NCBI GenBank assembly: GCA_916720425.1
Contig: CAKARD010000010.1
Coordinates: 1-22,727 of the forward strand
Source: an uncultured Kingella sp.
GTDB taxonomy: Bacteria; Pseudomonadota; Gammaproteobacteria; Burkholderiales; Neisseriaceae
DNA: 22,727 nucleotides
Reading direction: 5' to 3'
Below, in pieces: positions 17,106 to 22,658 of the stretch. Position 1 is the first letter of the stretch, and each line of letters opens with the position of its first letter. A program made the position numbers and the translations under genes. The notes under the pieces are model-generated. The model did no database searches and had not been told where the DNA came from. It saw nothing but the letters and a program-made list of their open reading frames with translations.

Positions 17106-17906
17106 TTATTTTTTATTATTTTTTTTATTATATGGGCTAATATTATCCAACTCGTACCAGTAGATTCGCTCCACTGTTTCATCGGAAAGATACCAGCTCA
17201 AACCCAGTTCGCTGTATTCGCCGTCGTTATAAATATCGCGATAGTTGATGTATATCGTCTGTTGACCATTTACCGTCGGTTTAGCATAGAGGATGAGGTC
17301 CGGCTCCATTTTCTTACGTCCATATGCTTCTGGATTGAATAAATGCGGCGCATATTCAAAGCCATGCCGCGCCATCAGCTCATCCACTTTGGGGCGAAAG
17401 TATTTGTAGAAGTCTTTAATATTGCGTGGCAAACCTCTGTTTTCCTGCCGCCATTTTTGTTCTTCGGCTTCTTGTTGGCGCCAGTATTCCATGATTTCGT
17501 CTTGGGTTTCTTGGTCGGGGTATTCCCGTCCGTCGGGCAGCAACAGGTAGCCATTGGCATCATAAAGCACAAGACCGAGCCTTTCGCTGTGTCGAGTCAG
17601 TATCGGCATCAGTTCAAGATAGTGTTCGTACAGTTCAAGTATGGCGTGGCTTTTTAGTTGTTCCCCAACTTGCGTTTCTATATCAGCGTAGTATTCCTTA
17701 AATTCAGCCGATGCCTTATCAGAAGCAGCGGCTTCGGCGATATATTCGGCCAGTTTGTCAAACGCACTTGTGTCTGCACCTTGCGGCAGGGGTTGGTCAG
17801 CCCATTTGGAGACGATGCGGTGTGCTGCGTCGAAACCATCGGGCAGCATAGCTTGTGGGTCGGGGAAGTTTTGGGGGTTCCAAAGATAAATCGGATTTAG
17901 GGACAT
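17106..17906 (-). CDS. Hypothetical 266-aa protein of cassette copy 1
   Basis: I cannot name this family. Two modules can be seen. Residues 1-127 start MSLNPIYLWNPQNFPDPQAM and include LGLVLYDANGYLLLPDGREY (about 106-125). A charged, probably coiled linker (QEAEEQKWRQENR) joins this to residues 158-255, with FRPKVDELMARHGFEYAPHL and YWYEL near the end. The tail NKKNNKK is encoded in an A/T homopolymer-rich stretch (17106-17130). There is no signal peptide or membrane span, so it is probably cytoplasmic. The ATG has AAGG about 9 nt upstream. Only 30 nt separate it from the terminator of the upstream gene, so it has no obvious promoter of its own. It is paired with the ~127-aa gene. A toxin, an immunity protein or an adaptor are all possible. 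Confidence 0.75.
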   Translation of the reverse strand: MSLNPIYLWNPQNFPDPQAMLPDGFDAAHRIVSKWADQPLPQGADTSAFDKLAEYIAEAAASDKASAEFKEYYADIETQVGEQLKSHAILELYEHYLELMPILTRHSERLGLVLYDANGYLLLPDGREYPDQETQDEIMEYWRQQEAEEQKWRQENRGLPRNIKDFYKYFRPKVDELMARHGFEYAPHLFNPEAYGRKKMEPDLILYAKPTVNGQQTIYINYRDIYNDGEYSELGLSWYLSDETVERIYWYELDNISPYNKKNNKK

Positions 17907-17936
17907 AAATATAACCTTCTCTTTCTATTCAGGGTT

Positions 17937-17969
17937 AAAAAAAGGGGGGCTGGGCATCAATACCCAGCC
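17937..17969 (-). terminator. Intrinsic terminator behind the truncated membrane-protein gene
   Basis: GGCTGGG (17948-17954) pairs with CCCAGCC (17963-17969). The minus-strand exit is CCCC then T7. It lies between the gene fragment (ends 17983) and the start of cassette copy 1 (17906). The exit run belongs to the cassette repeat, so the present terminator is partly built from the repeat border. Confidence 0.8.
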
Positions 17970-18289
17970 TATTACTGCTGTTTTACTGCTTTTTAAAGAA
18001 ACGCCAGCTCTGAGCAAATTGTTTTTCTGCGCGGCGCATCCAGGTTTCATCGTTTTGCCAGCGGTTTTTTACCATAGCAGAAAGATCCAGATGGATTTGG
18101 TCACCCAGAACTTCTACCGTCTGCTTATCACTTGCGGCAAGTAATACGCCATTATGCCAAACTTCACAGCCACTTTGCTCTTCCAAAACAAATGCGTAGC
18201 GACGAATTTCACTGCGCAAACCCAAACGGGGCGTAGTGACGCTGAGCAATAGGCGAATTTCTGCAGCAGGTGTGTCGCCCAGTTCAAGT

Positions 18290-18301
18290 TTCAGGCAGCC
18301 T
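18290..18301 (-). other. DNA uptake sequence, AGGCTGCCTGAA dialect
   Basis: On the minus strand this is an exact 12-mer AGGCTGCCTGAA, which I recall as the Simonsiella-type dialect of the neisserial uptake sequence. It lies in the coding frame (read as RLPET-side sequence on the plus strand, KLELGD region of the protein). Confidence 0.7.
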
Positions 18302-18531
18302 GCATCCCAATCGCTAATATCCGCTTCTTGCTGCTCTTCTGTGGCAATAAAGCTATGTCTACCATCACTTAGAATACTACCCAAAGGTAAGCCAGACAGT
18401 TTTACCTGCTGCCGTCTGCGAATGGGTAGCAAAGGATAACCTTGGTATTGTGCAATCATAGCCAACAGAAGAGCTACCGCCAGAAGGAACCAACCTAACC
18501 GCTGACTAACCGACAGCTGTGCCTCAGGGTT

Positions 18532-18543
18532 TTCAGACGGCAT
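18532..18543 (-). other. DNA uptake sequence, ATGCCGTCTGAA (AT-DUS)
   Basis: An exact copy on the minus strand of the 12-mer AT-DUS of Neisseria meningitidis and N. gonorrhoeae, 230 bp from the other dialect. It is read in frame as MPSE in the gene fragment. Confidence 0.85.
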
Positions 18544-18963
18544 CATTGCATTGGTGGCGGAGACAGCCGTCCGCTCAGCATAGATGCGGATAAAGTCCAT
18601 ATTGCCGCTTCCGACTAGTGGAAGGTCAAATCTGCCCAAGATGCCGCCGTCTATCTGACTTTGGCGAATAAGGTGGCTACCTTGGTAGATTTTGAGCAAC
18701 ACGGGTTCGTCAATACGGGCTTGATAGTCAAATCCTAAGGTGTAGCTTTTTCCTTTCTCAACCAATACGGATTGCTCCCATATCCATTTTCCACCTATGC
18801 TGACAACATCGCTTGAATTCAATAAGACAAGGATATCGCGAGCAATCCCGAAACTATCTGGAATATCAAAGCGAATATCGGGCTTCTCTATCCATCCTTC
18901 ATCCTGAGTTTCTGGTTGCGCTGTATCAGACTGAGACGGCGTTGCTGTATTGCTGCCAGCGGC

Positions 18964-18994
18964 AAAAATAAAAAAAGGGGCAGCAAATGCCCCT
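18964..18994 (-). terminator. Intrinsic terminator of cassette copy 2
   Basis: Same hairpin as in copy 1: AGGGGCA (18976-18982) with TGCCCCT (18988-18994), then T7, A and T5 on the minus strand. It would stop transcripts of cassette 2 before they reach the truncated membrane-protein gene. Confidence 0.9.
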
Positions 18995-19005
18995 CTATAC
19001 TTAAT

Positions 19006-19389
19006 TTATTTAGCGCACAGTTTTTCGAGATAAGGAACTGCTCTTTCCAAACGATCTATGGTTATTTGTTTATTGTATGAAGCATAGTTCTTCTTATACA
19101 GCCATTCATCCGCCAAAGCCGCTAAATCCCGCTGCCCACGTAGATAGGCAATCACCATGCGGCGAGGCAATATCCCTGTGGTGAACCCATAATCCCACAC
19201 ATTTTTTGGGCTATCCTGATAAACCATATGGCGGTCAATATAGGTTTCCACATCGTCGTAGGTATCAATCCATGCTACTTCCTGCAGCTTCTGATCCCAA
19301 TGAGCCAACAGCGCCTCTATCTCGGTTTCGGTTTTGTAGTCGCATGCCGGTCCGGTGTGATACCAGGTTTTGGACAGGTAGTATTCCAT
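19006..19389 (-). CDS. Hypothetical ~127-aa protein of cassette copy 2
   Basis: The product is identical to that of 16698-17081 at every residue, and the DNA also appears identical. As in copy 1, the ATG at 19389 behind GGGGTGG is preferred over the GTG at 19398. It starts 24 nt after the 266-aa gene and is followed by a strong terminator 12 nt after its stop. Complete identity next to a diverged neighbour segment shows either very recent duplication or gene conversion. Function is unknown; an immunity role is one idea, based only on size, solubility and cassette organisation. Confidence 0.75.
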   Translation of the reverse strand: MEYYLSKTWYHTGPACDYKTETEIEALLAHWDQKLQEVAWIDTYDDVETYIDRHMVYQDSPKNVWDYGFTTGILPRRMVIAYLRGQRDLAALADEWLYKKNYASYNKQITIDRLERAVPYLEKLCAK

Positions 19390-19413
19390 ATCGACCACCC
19401 CACCCCTAATTAA

Positions 19414-20214
19414 TTATTTTTTATTATTTTTTTTATTATATGGGCTAATATTATCCAACTCGTACCAGTAGATTCGCTCCACTGTTTCATCGGAAAGATA
19501 CCAGCTCAAACCCAGTTCGCTGTATTCGCCGTCGTTATAAATATCGCGATAGTTGATGTATATCGTCTGTTGACCATTTACCGTCGGTTTAGCATAGAGG
19601 ATGAGGTCCGGCTCCATTTTCTTACGTCCATATGCTTCTGGATTGAATAAATGCGGCGCATATTCAAAGCCATGCCGCGCCATCAGCTCATCCACTTTGG
19701 GGCGAAAGTATTTGTAGAAGTCTTTAATATTGCGTGGCAAACCTCTGTTTTCCTGCCGCCATTTTTGTTCTTCGGCTTCTTGTTGGCGCCAGTATTCCAT
19801 GATTTCGTCTTGGGTTTCTTGGTCGGGGTATTCCCGTCCGTCGGGCAGCAACAGGTAGCCATTGGCATCATAAAGCACAAGACCGAGCCTTTCGCTGTGT
19901 CGAGTCAGTATCGGCATCAGTTCAAGATAGTGTTCGTACAGCTCAAGTATGGCGTGGCTTTTTAGTTGTTCGCCAACTTGGGTTGCGATGTTGGCGTAAG
20001 CCGCTTTAAAGTCCGTCGAGGCTTTATCGCTGCGGGCGGCTTCGGCAATGTATTCAGCCAGTTTGTCAAACGCGCTTGTGTCTGCACCTTGAGGCAAGGG
20101 TTGGTCGGCCCATTTGGAGACGATGCGGTGTGCTGCGTCGAAACCATCGGGCAACATGGCTTGTGGGTCGGGAAAGTTTTGGGGGTTCCAGAGGTATACG
20201 GGGTTTAAGGACAT
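19414..20214 (-). CDS. Hypothetical 266-aa protein of cassette copy 2
   Basis: Same length as the copy 1 product and identical from about residue 85 to the end. The first ~84 residues differ, chiefly in the stretch EYIAEAARSDKASTDFKAAY (copy 1 has AASDKASAEFKEYY), with V for I at residue 6. Many of the DNA changes in this part are silent, so the segment has a separate history and was not simply mutated. The start ATG keeps the AAGG ribosome site. Upstream lie an A6 run, G6, and then unrelated AT-rich sequence with no convincing promoter. It is paired with the identical ~127-aa gene. Confidence 0.75.
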   Translation of the reverse strand: MSLNPVYLWNPQNFPDPQAMLPDGFDAAHRIVSKWADQPLPQGADTSAFDKLAEYIAEAARSDKASTDFKAAYANIATQVGEQLKSHAILELYEHYLELMPILTRHSERLGLVLYDANGYLLLPDGREYPDQETQDEIMEYWRQQEAEEQKWRQENRGLPRNIKDFYKYFRPKVDELMARHGFEYAPHLFNPEAYGRKKMEPDLILYAKPTVNGQQTIYINYRDIYNDGEYSELGLSWYLSDETVERIYWYELDNISPYNKKNNKK

Positions 20215-20257
20215 AAATATAACCTTCTCTTTCTATTCAGGGTTAAAAAAGGGGGGC

Positions 20258-20683
20258 GGAAATTTTAACATTGTTGGTAATATTGAATGGCGTTTTTCGT
20301 CTTTGTATTGGGTTTGCTATGGTTCAGCATCGGGTTGTGAGTTGGGGAGGTTTTATTTCTAGTCACTTATAGAGAGTAAAAAATAGAAGCCTGGTTTTAA
20401 AAGGCTTCTATATAATATATTTGAGTTGGATTTTACATATTTTTACTTATATTATCAACTCAGAACGGTTGTTTCTATATCATTTATAAAATGTAAATTA
20501 TAAAATGCTTTAAAATCAATCAATTAAATATTAACTTGTCAAAATTGAAGTGTGAATACGTAAAAATAAAGAATAAAAAGACTAGATTTCAGATTTTATT
20601 TTTACACAATGTACTTACTATAAAATACCAAACAGATAATATTTGTCCATAAATTCATTGAGTTGATTATGCCATTTTTACAC
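20258..20683. other. AT-rich intergenic stretch, no gene seen
   Basis: No credible coding frame was found. It contains a hairpin at 20384-20410, and a 9-bp inverted pair, ATCAACTCA (20454-20462) and TGAGTTGAT (20659-20667), about 200 bp apart. The cassette repeat ends at its left side and an oxidoreductase gene fragment begins at its right side, so it includes the join between two unrelated pieces of acquired DNA. Confidence 0.6.
20378..20410 (-). terminator. Terminator-like hairpin
   Basis: TAGAAGCC (20384-20391) pairs with GGCTTCTA (20403-20410), 8 bp with an 11-nt loop. On the minus strand it exits into a T6 run. It may once have ended the oxidoreductase transcript to its right. Confidence 0.65.
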
Positions 20684-20896
20684 TTATTGACTAATCACGA
20701 TTAAATCCACCTCATCAGTCAGTAACTTTTCAAAATTTGACACAATATCAATGTTGGGGAACCATGCTAATGCCCGAGTGGTTGAACGCTCAAAAAATTT
20801 TATCACGTTAAACCGATGATCATTTTTAAAAAAGGGAACGTGGAAAATACGGGTAGAATACCCACTCCCCACAATGGCAACATTAATTTTCTTCAT
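20684..20896 (-). pseudogene. N-terminal fragment of a Gfo/Idh/MocA-family oxidoreductase
   Basis: Only 70 residues of a family that normally has about 340. The start MKKINVAIVGSGYSTRIFHV holds the GxGxxx NAD(P)-binding turn. The fragment continues through FNVIKFFERSTTRALAWFPN to DEVDLIVISQ, where a stop follows just at the point where the family continues with a TPNxxH-like motif. The rest of the gene is not found downstream. The start has a good ribosome site (AGGATAGCC, then ATG), so the head of the gene is intact. It lies 99 nt after the DUF4405-like gene on the same strand and may have come in with it. Confidence 0.8.
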
Positions 20897-20995
20897 ATTT
20901 GGCTATCCTTAATTAATAAAATTGTGGCGAGTATAAGATCGTTTCTTTCTATCTATCCGCCATTTAGGTTATTTATACAGAATATCTAAATAGAT

Positions 20996-21682
20996 TTAAC
21001 TTTTGACATCTTTTTTCCTAAATAAAAAGAACCAAACCAAAAATCTTGTGCTGTAAGCCAGCGCAATTAAAATCGCAAGAAAGTCAAAATAAAAGACCGC
21101 TTGCGGTTCATCATAATTGAAATAGGCAAAATCTACTTGTAGCAATAAATAGGGTAACAACTCTCGTTGCACAAAAACGAAAATACCATAAGCGGCAATA
21201 ATCAGCCAACAAGCTGGAATAAGCCTGCGTGCAAGCCAATGTTCAAGATCTAAACGGTAGCCATTTGCGAATAAATTAGCAATAGGTTTCCAATGTAACC
21301 CCAAATGTACACCCACTAAAATTTGCAACCAATGGGTGCTGGTCATATGAATTTTTCGCATTAAATCTGTGGTAGAGTGGAATAGCATTTCCACCAATAG
21401 ATGTTTAGAAAGCATAATGCCACTGATACAAGCGGTTAAAAATAACAAAAAAGTTGCAAAATTGACCGCACTTTGCAAAATGCGATAGCTGTTATAACTG
21501 CCTGAAAAGGTCTTTTTGAGCCACCATGTATTCAGTGAAAGATGTGAGATAATCAAAGCAAAAAAGACCAAGCCGAGCCATTCGTGTGTGATTTCTTCAT
21601 AAAGATGATAGCCAAAAAGAGAAAGCAATATTGCCGTTAGAACCAAATCTTGAGCGAGTTGGAGGAGATATTTTTTCTTCAT
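20996..21682 (-). CDS. DUF4405-like multi-span membrane protein (cytochrome b-like)
   Basis: About 228 residues from the ATG at 21682 (MKKKYLLQLAQDLVLTAILL). A longer frame to 21748 would add 22 polar residues and is less likely. Several hydrophobic spans are visible, with histidines placed in or near them (YHLYEEITHEW, LIISHLSLNTWW, HMTSTHW, GVHLGLHW). These could bind b-type haem as in ferric-reductase-like and DUF4405 proteins. The C-terminus is basic (LFRKKDVKS). The flavodoxin-like gene ends 49 nt upstream on the same strand, so the two look like a flavoprotein and membrane-cytochrome pair. Inside the gene are two Pasteurellaceae uptake signals, so an origin from that family is likely. 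The gene itself looks intact. Confidence 0.75.
   Translation of the reverse strand: MKKKYLLQLAQDLVLTAILLSLFGYHLYEEITHEWLGLVFFALIISHLSLNTWWLKKTFSGSYNSYRILQSAVNFATFLLFLTACISGIMLSKHLLVEMLFHSTTDLMRKIHMTSTHWLQILVGVHLGLHWKPIANLFANGYRLDLEHWLARRLIPACWLIIAAYGIFVFVQRELLPYLLLQVDFAYFNYDEPQAVFYFDFLAILIALAYSTRFLVWFFLFRKKDVKS
21428..21436 (+). other. Uptake signal sequence, Actinobacillus pleuropneumoniae type
   Basis: An exact ACAAGCGGT, the Apl-type core of Pasteurellaceae uptake signals, followed by TAAAAATAACAAAA, the expected AT-rich side. A near match, ACCGCTTGC (8 of 9 on the other strand), is at 21096-21104. Confidence 0.65.
21465..21473 (-). other. Uptake signal sequence, Haemophilus influenzae type
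   Basis: An exact AAGTGCGGT on the minus strand. The extended form AAAGTGCGGTCAATTTT and a second T-rich block agree with the long Haemophilus consensus, so it is unlikely to be a chance 9-mer. Confidence 0.85.
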
Positions 21683-21731
21683 AAAATTGAAATTTAAATG
21701 GTAGGGACATACGCTGTGTGTCCCTACATTT

Positions 21732-22027
21732 TTATTTTGTATAACCATTTTCGGTTAAGAATTTAGCTAATCTTTTTTCCACTTGTTGTTCAGCCCTTAC
21801 CGTTTTATGCAAATACGCCTCAAAACCGTTTTTCACGTTGGCTTGTGGTTGAAGTTGCTGAATATCTTTATCCGTTCCACCCAAACGACTGCCACTGTGA
21901 CCAACCACCGGCACAATATTTTTCCCACTAAAGCCTACTTGCTCGAGCAAAGAATAAAGCGCCATTGGCATTTTGTACCACCAAATCGGATAGACCAAAA
22001 ATACCGTATCTACATCGGTTATCATGC
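21732..22027 (-). pseudogene. Flavodoxin-family gene, N-terminal half lost
   Basis: The remaining ~98 residues are the C-terminal part of a flavodoxin: DTVFLVYPIWWYKMPMALYS (the FMN-binding YPIWW loop), FSGKNIVPVVGHSGSRLGGT (the second FMN loop) and an ending KFLTENGYTK. Flavodoxins of this type have about 160-200 residues with an N-terminal phosphate-binding TGNT-like loop, which is absent. Reading upstream, the frame runs directly into IS1-family transposase sequence near 22010-22030, so the gene was cut by an IS-linked event. The ATGs further upstream lie in IS DNA. It is followed on the same strand by the DUF4405-like gene. Confidence 0.8.
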
Positions 22028-22381
22028 CAAGACAAGTGAAATCGTGGCATTTGTTTGGGGCAAACGTGATTTGCAAACCGCTTTGGCTTTAAAGCAGCGT
22101 TTAAAAGCACTCAAAGTAAGCTATGAACGTATTGCCGGCGATAATTGGGATGCTTTTGTAAATGCGTTTTCTGATACCGGTGACCAATGGGTGGGTAAGC
22201 AACATACTAAAGCGATTGAAGGTAATAACTGTCGGATTCGGCACAGATTAAGCAGAGCCATTAGGCGCAGTTGCTGTTTTTCCAAATCAATGTTTTATCA
22301 TGTTAAATCTTTTAATATTGGATTTTGGGCAATCAATCATCCCAAATAAATTTAACCCAGCACACTTTTCAGGACACCACC
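22028..22381 (+). mobile_element. IS1-family remnant: 3' half of transposase and right end
   Basis: The plus strand encodes about 105 residues of an IS1-family DDE transposase: TSEIVAFVWGKRDLQTALAL, the aspartate-containing DNWDAFVNAFSDTG, and the glutamate motif IEGNNCRIRHRLSRAIRR followed by CCFSKS, ending in NHPK at 22349. The N-terminal half (helix-turn-helix and first catalytic D) and the left end are missing, so the element cannot move by itself. The left limit is approximate (22010-22030), because flavodoxin and transposase frames meet there on opposite strands. The right end at 22354-22381 looks like an intact terminal repeat. Confidence 0.82.
22354..22381 (-). repeat. Probable right terminal inverted repeat of the IS1 remnant
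   Basis: Read inward on the minus strand it begins GGTGGTGTCCTGAAAAGTGT. It starts a few bases behind the transposase stop, where an IS1-family right end is expected. No matching left repeat was found in the window, so its outer limit is inferred. Confidence 0.55.
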
Positions 22382-22411
22382 AATGTTTTAAATAAATAAG
22401 GAAATATGCAA

Positions 22412-22624
22412 ATGAATAAATTAACAGCAGGTCGCCCAAGCGCAACTAAAAGCAAACTTTCTGTTGCTGATGTCAGCGAGCAAGAGCGTATTAAGCGGAT
22501 TAGCTTTGATATGACAGAAGCCAATCATCGTGAACTAAAAAAATATGCGGCGGAACAGGGCGTAACCATTCAGGAAGTGCTGAATGGTTTAATTGATGAG
22601 TTATTGGCGAAAAAGAAAAAATAA
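22412..22624 (+). CDS. Small ribbon-helix-helix protein, ParG/partition-like
   Basis: About 70 residues. An unstructured basic N-terminus (GRPSATKSKLSVADV) is followed by a ribbon strand (IKRISFDMT) and two helices (NHRELKKYAAEQG, then VTIQEVLNGLIDELLAKKKK), the MetJ/Arc/CopG fold. This layout, mobile tail plus RHH, is like the plasmid partition protein ParG and some plasmid antitoxins. The protein would bind DNA as a dimer. The ATG at 22412 has AAGGAAA 7 nt upstream, while the ATG at 22406 is too close to it. No parA lies before it in this window: an IS remnant does. The other partner could lie beyond the right edge. Its presence suggests a plasmid-derived piece. Confidence 0.7.
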   Translation: MNKLTAGRPSATKSKLSVADVSEQERIKRISFDMTEANHRELKKYAAEQGVTIQEVLNGLIDELLAKKKK

Positions 22625-22628
22625 TTGA

Positions 22629-22658
22629 AAGCAGTGTTGATGGGTAACAACACAGCTT
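22629..22658 (+). terminator. Hairpin behind the ribbon-helix-helix gene
   Basis: AAGC-A-GTGTTG (22629-22639) pairs with CAACAC-A-GCTT (22648-22658), 10 bp with one A-A mismatch and an 8-nt loop. It is followed by AAAAATTTT rather than a clean U-run, so termination may be weak. Confidence 0.55.

Larger units (their letters stand above)
16656..17950. repeat. Cassette repeat, copy 1
   Basis: Direct repeat of 18964-20257, offset 2308 bp. It holds the 266-aa gene, the ~127-aa gene and their terminator. Positions 16656-17633 appear identical to 18964-19941 by eye. Positions 17634-17906 differ at about 43 of 273 positions. The 30-nt region before the 266-aa gene is identical again apart from an A7/A6 run. 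The ends are abrupt at 16655/16656 and after the shared GGGGGGC. Confidence 0.93.
17983..18963 (-). pseudogene. 5'-truncated gene for a single-span membrane protein
   Basis: I do not recognise the family. The frame is open from the cassette border at 18963 down to the TAA at 17983 (326 codons) with no ATG at its upstream end. The only candidate start, a TTG at 18822, has no ribosome site and would cut 47 codons that read as normal protein (EGWIEKPDIRFDIPDSFGIA). Across the border the frame continues only into the terminator of cassette copy 2. So the start, promoter and N-terminus seem to be gone. What remains: a probably extracytoplasmic part (IWEQSVLVEKGKSYTLGFDY), one membrane span (LGWFLLAVALLLAMIAQYQG, about residues 109-128 counted from the TTG), the basic stop-transfer IRRRQQ, and a beta-rich domain of about 140 residues ending WRFFKKQ. 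It carries two neisserial uptake sequences. Confidence 0.7.
18964..20257. repeat. Cassette repeat, copy 2
   Basis: Partner of 16656-17950. Its left border at 18964 coincides exactly with the point where the membrane-protein gene fragment loses its upstream part. Its right border is the GGGGGGC at 20251-20257, after which sequence similarity to copy 1 ends. Confidence 0.93.

Noticed and set aside
18293..18304. AGGCAGCCTGCA read as a Kingella-type uptake sequence
   Set aside because: It differs by one base from the dialects I remember and arises because the overlapping AGGCTGCCTGAA is nearly palindromic.
17983..18822. Intact gene starting at the TTG at 18822
   Set aside because: No ribosome site, and coding-like sequence continues upstream in frame to the cassette border.
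21683..21748. 22-residue N-terminal extension of the DUF4405-like protein
   Set aside because: It overlaps the end of the flavodoxin gene and is polar, and MKKKYLL at 21682 is the natural start before the first membrane span.
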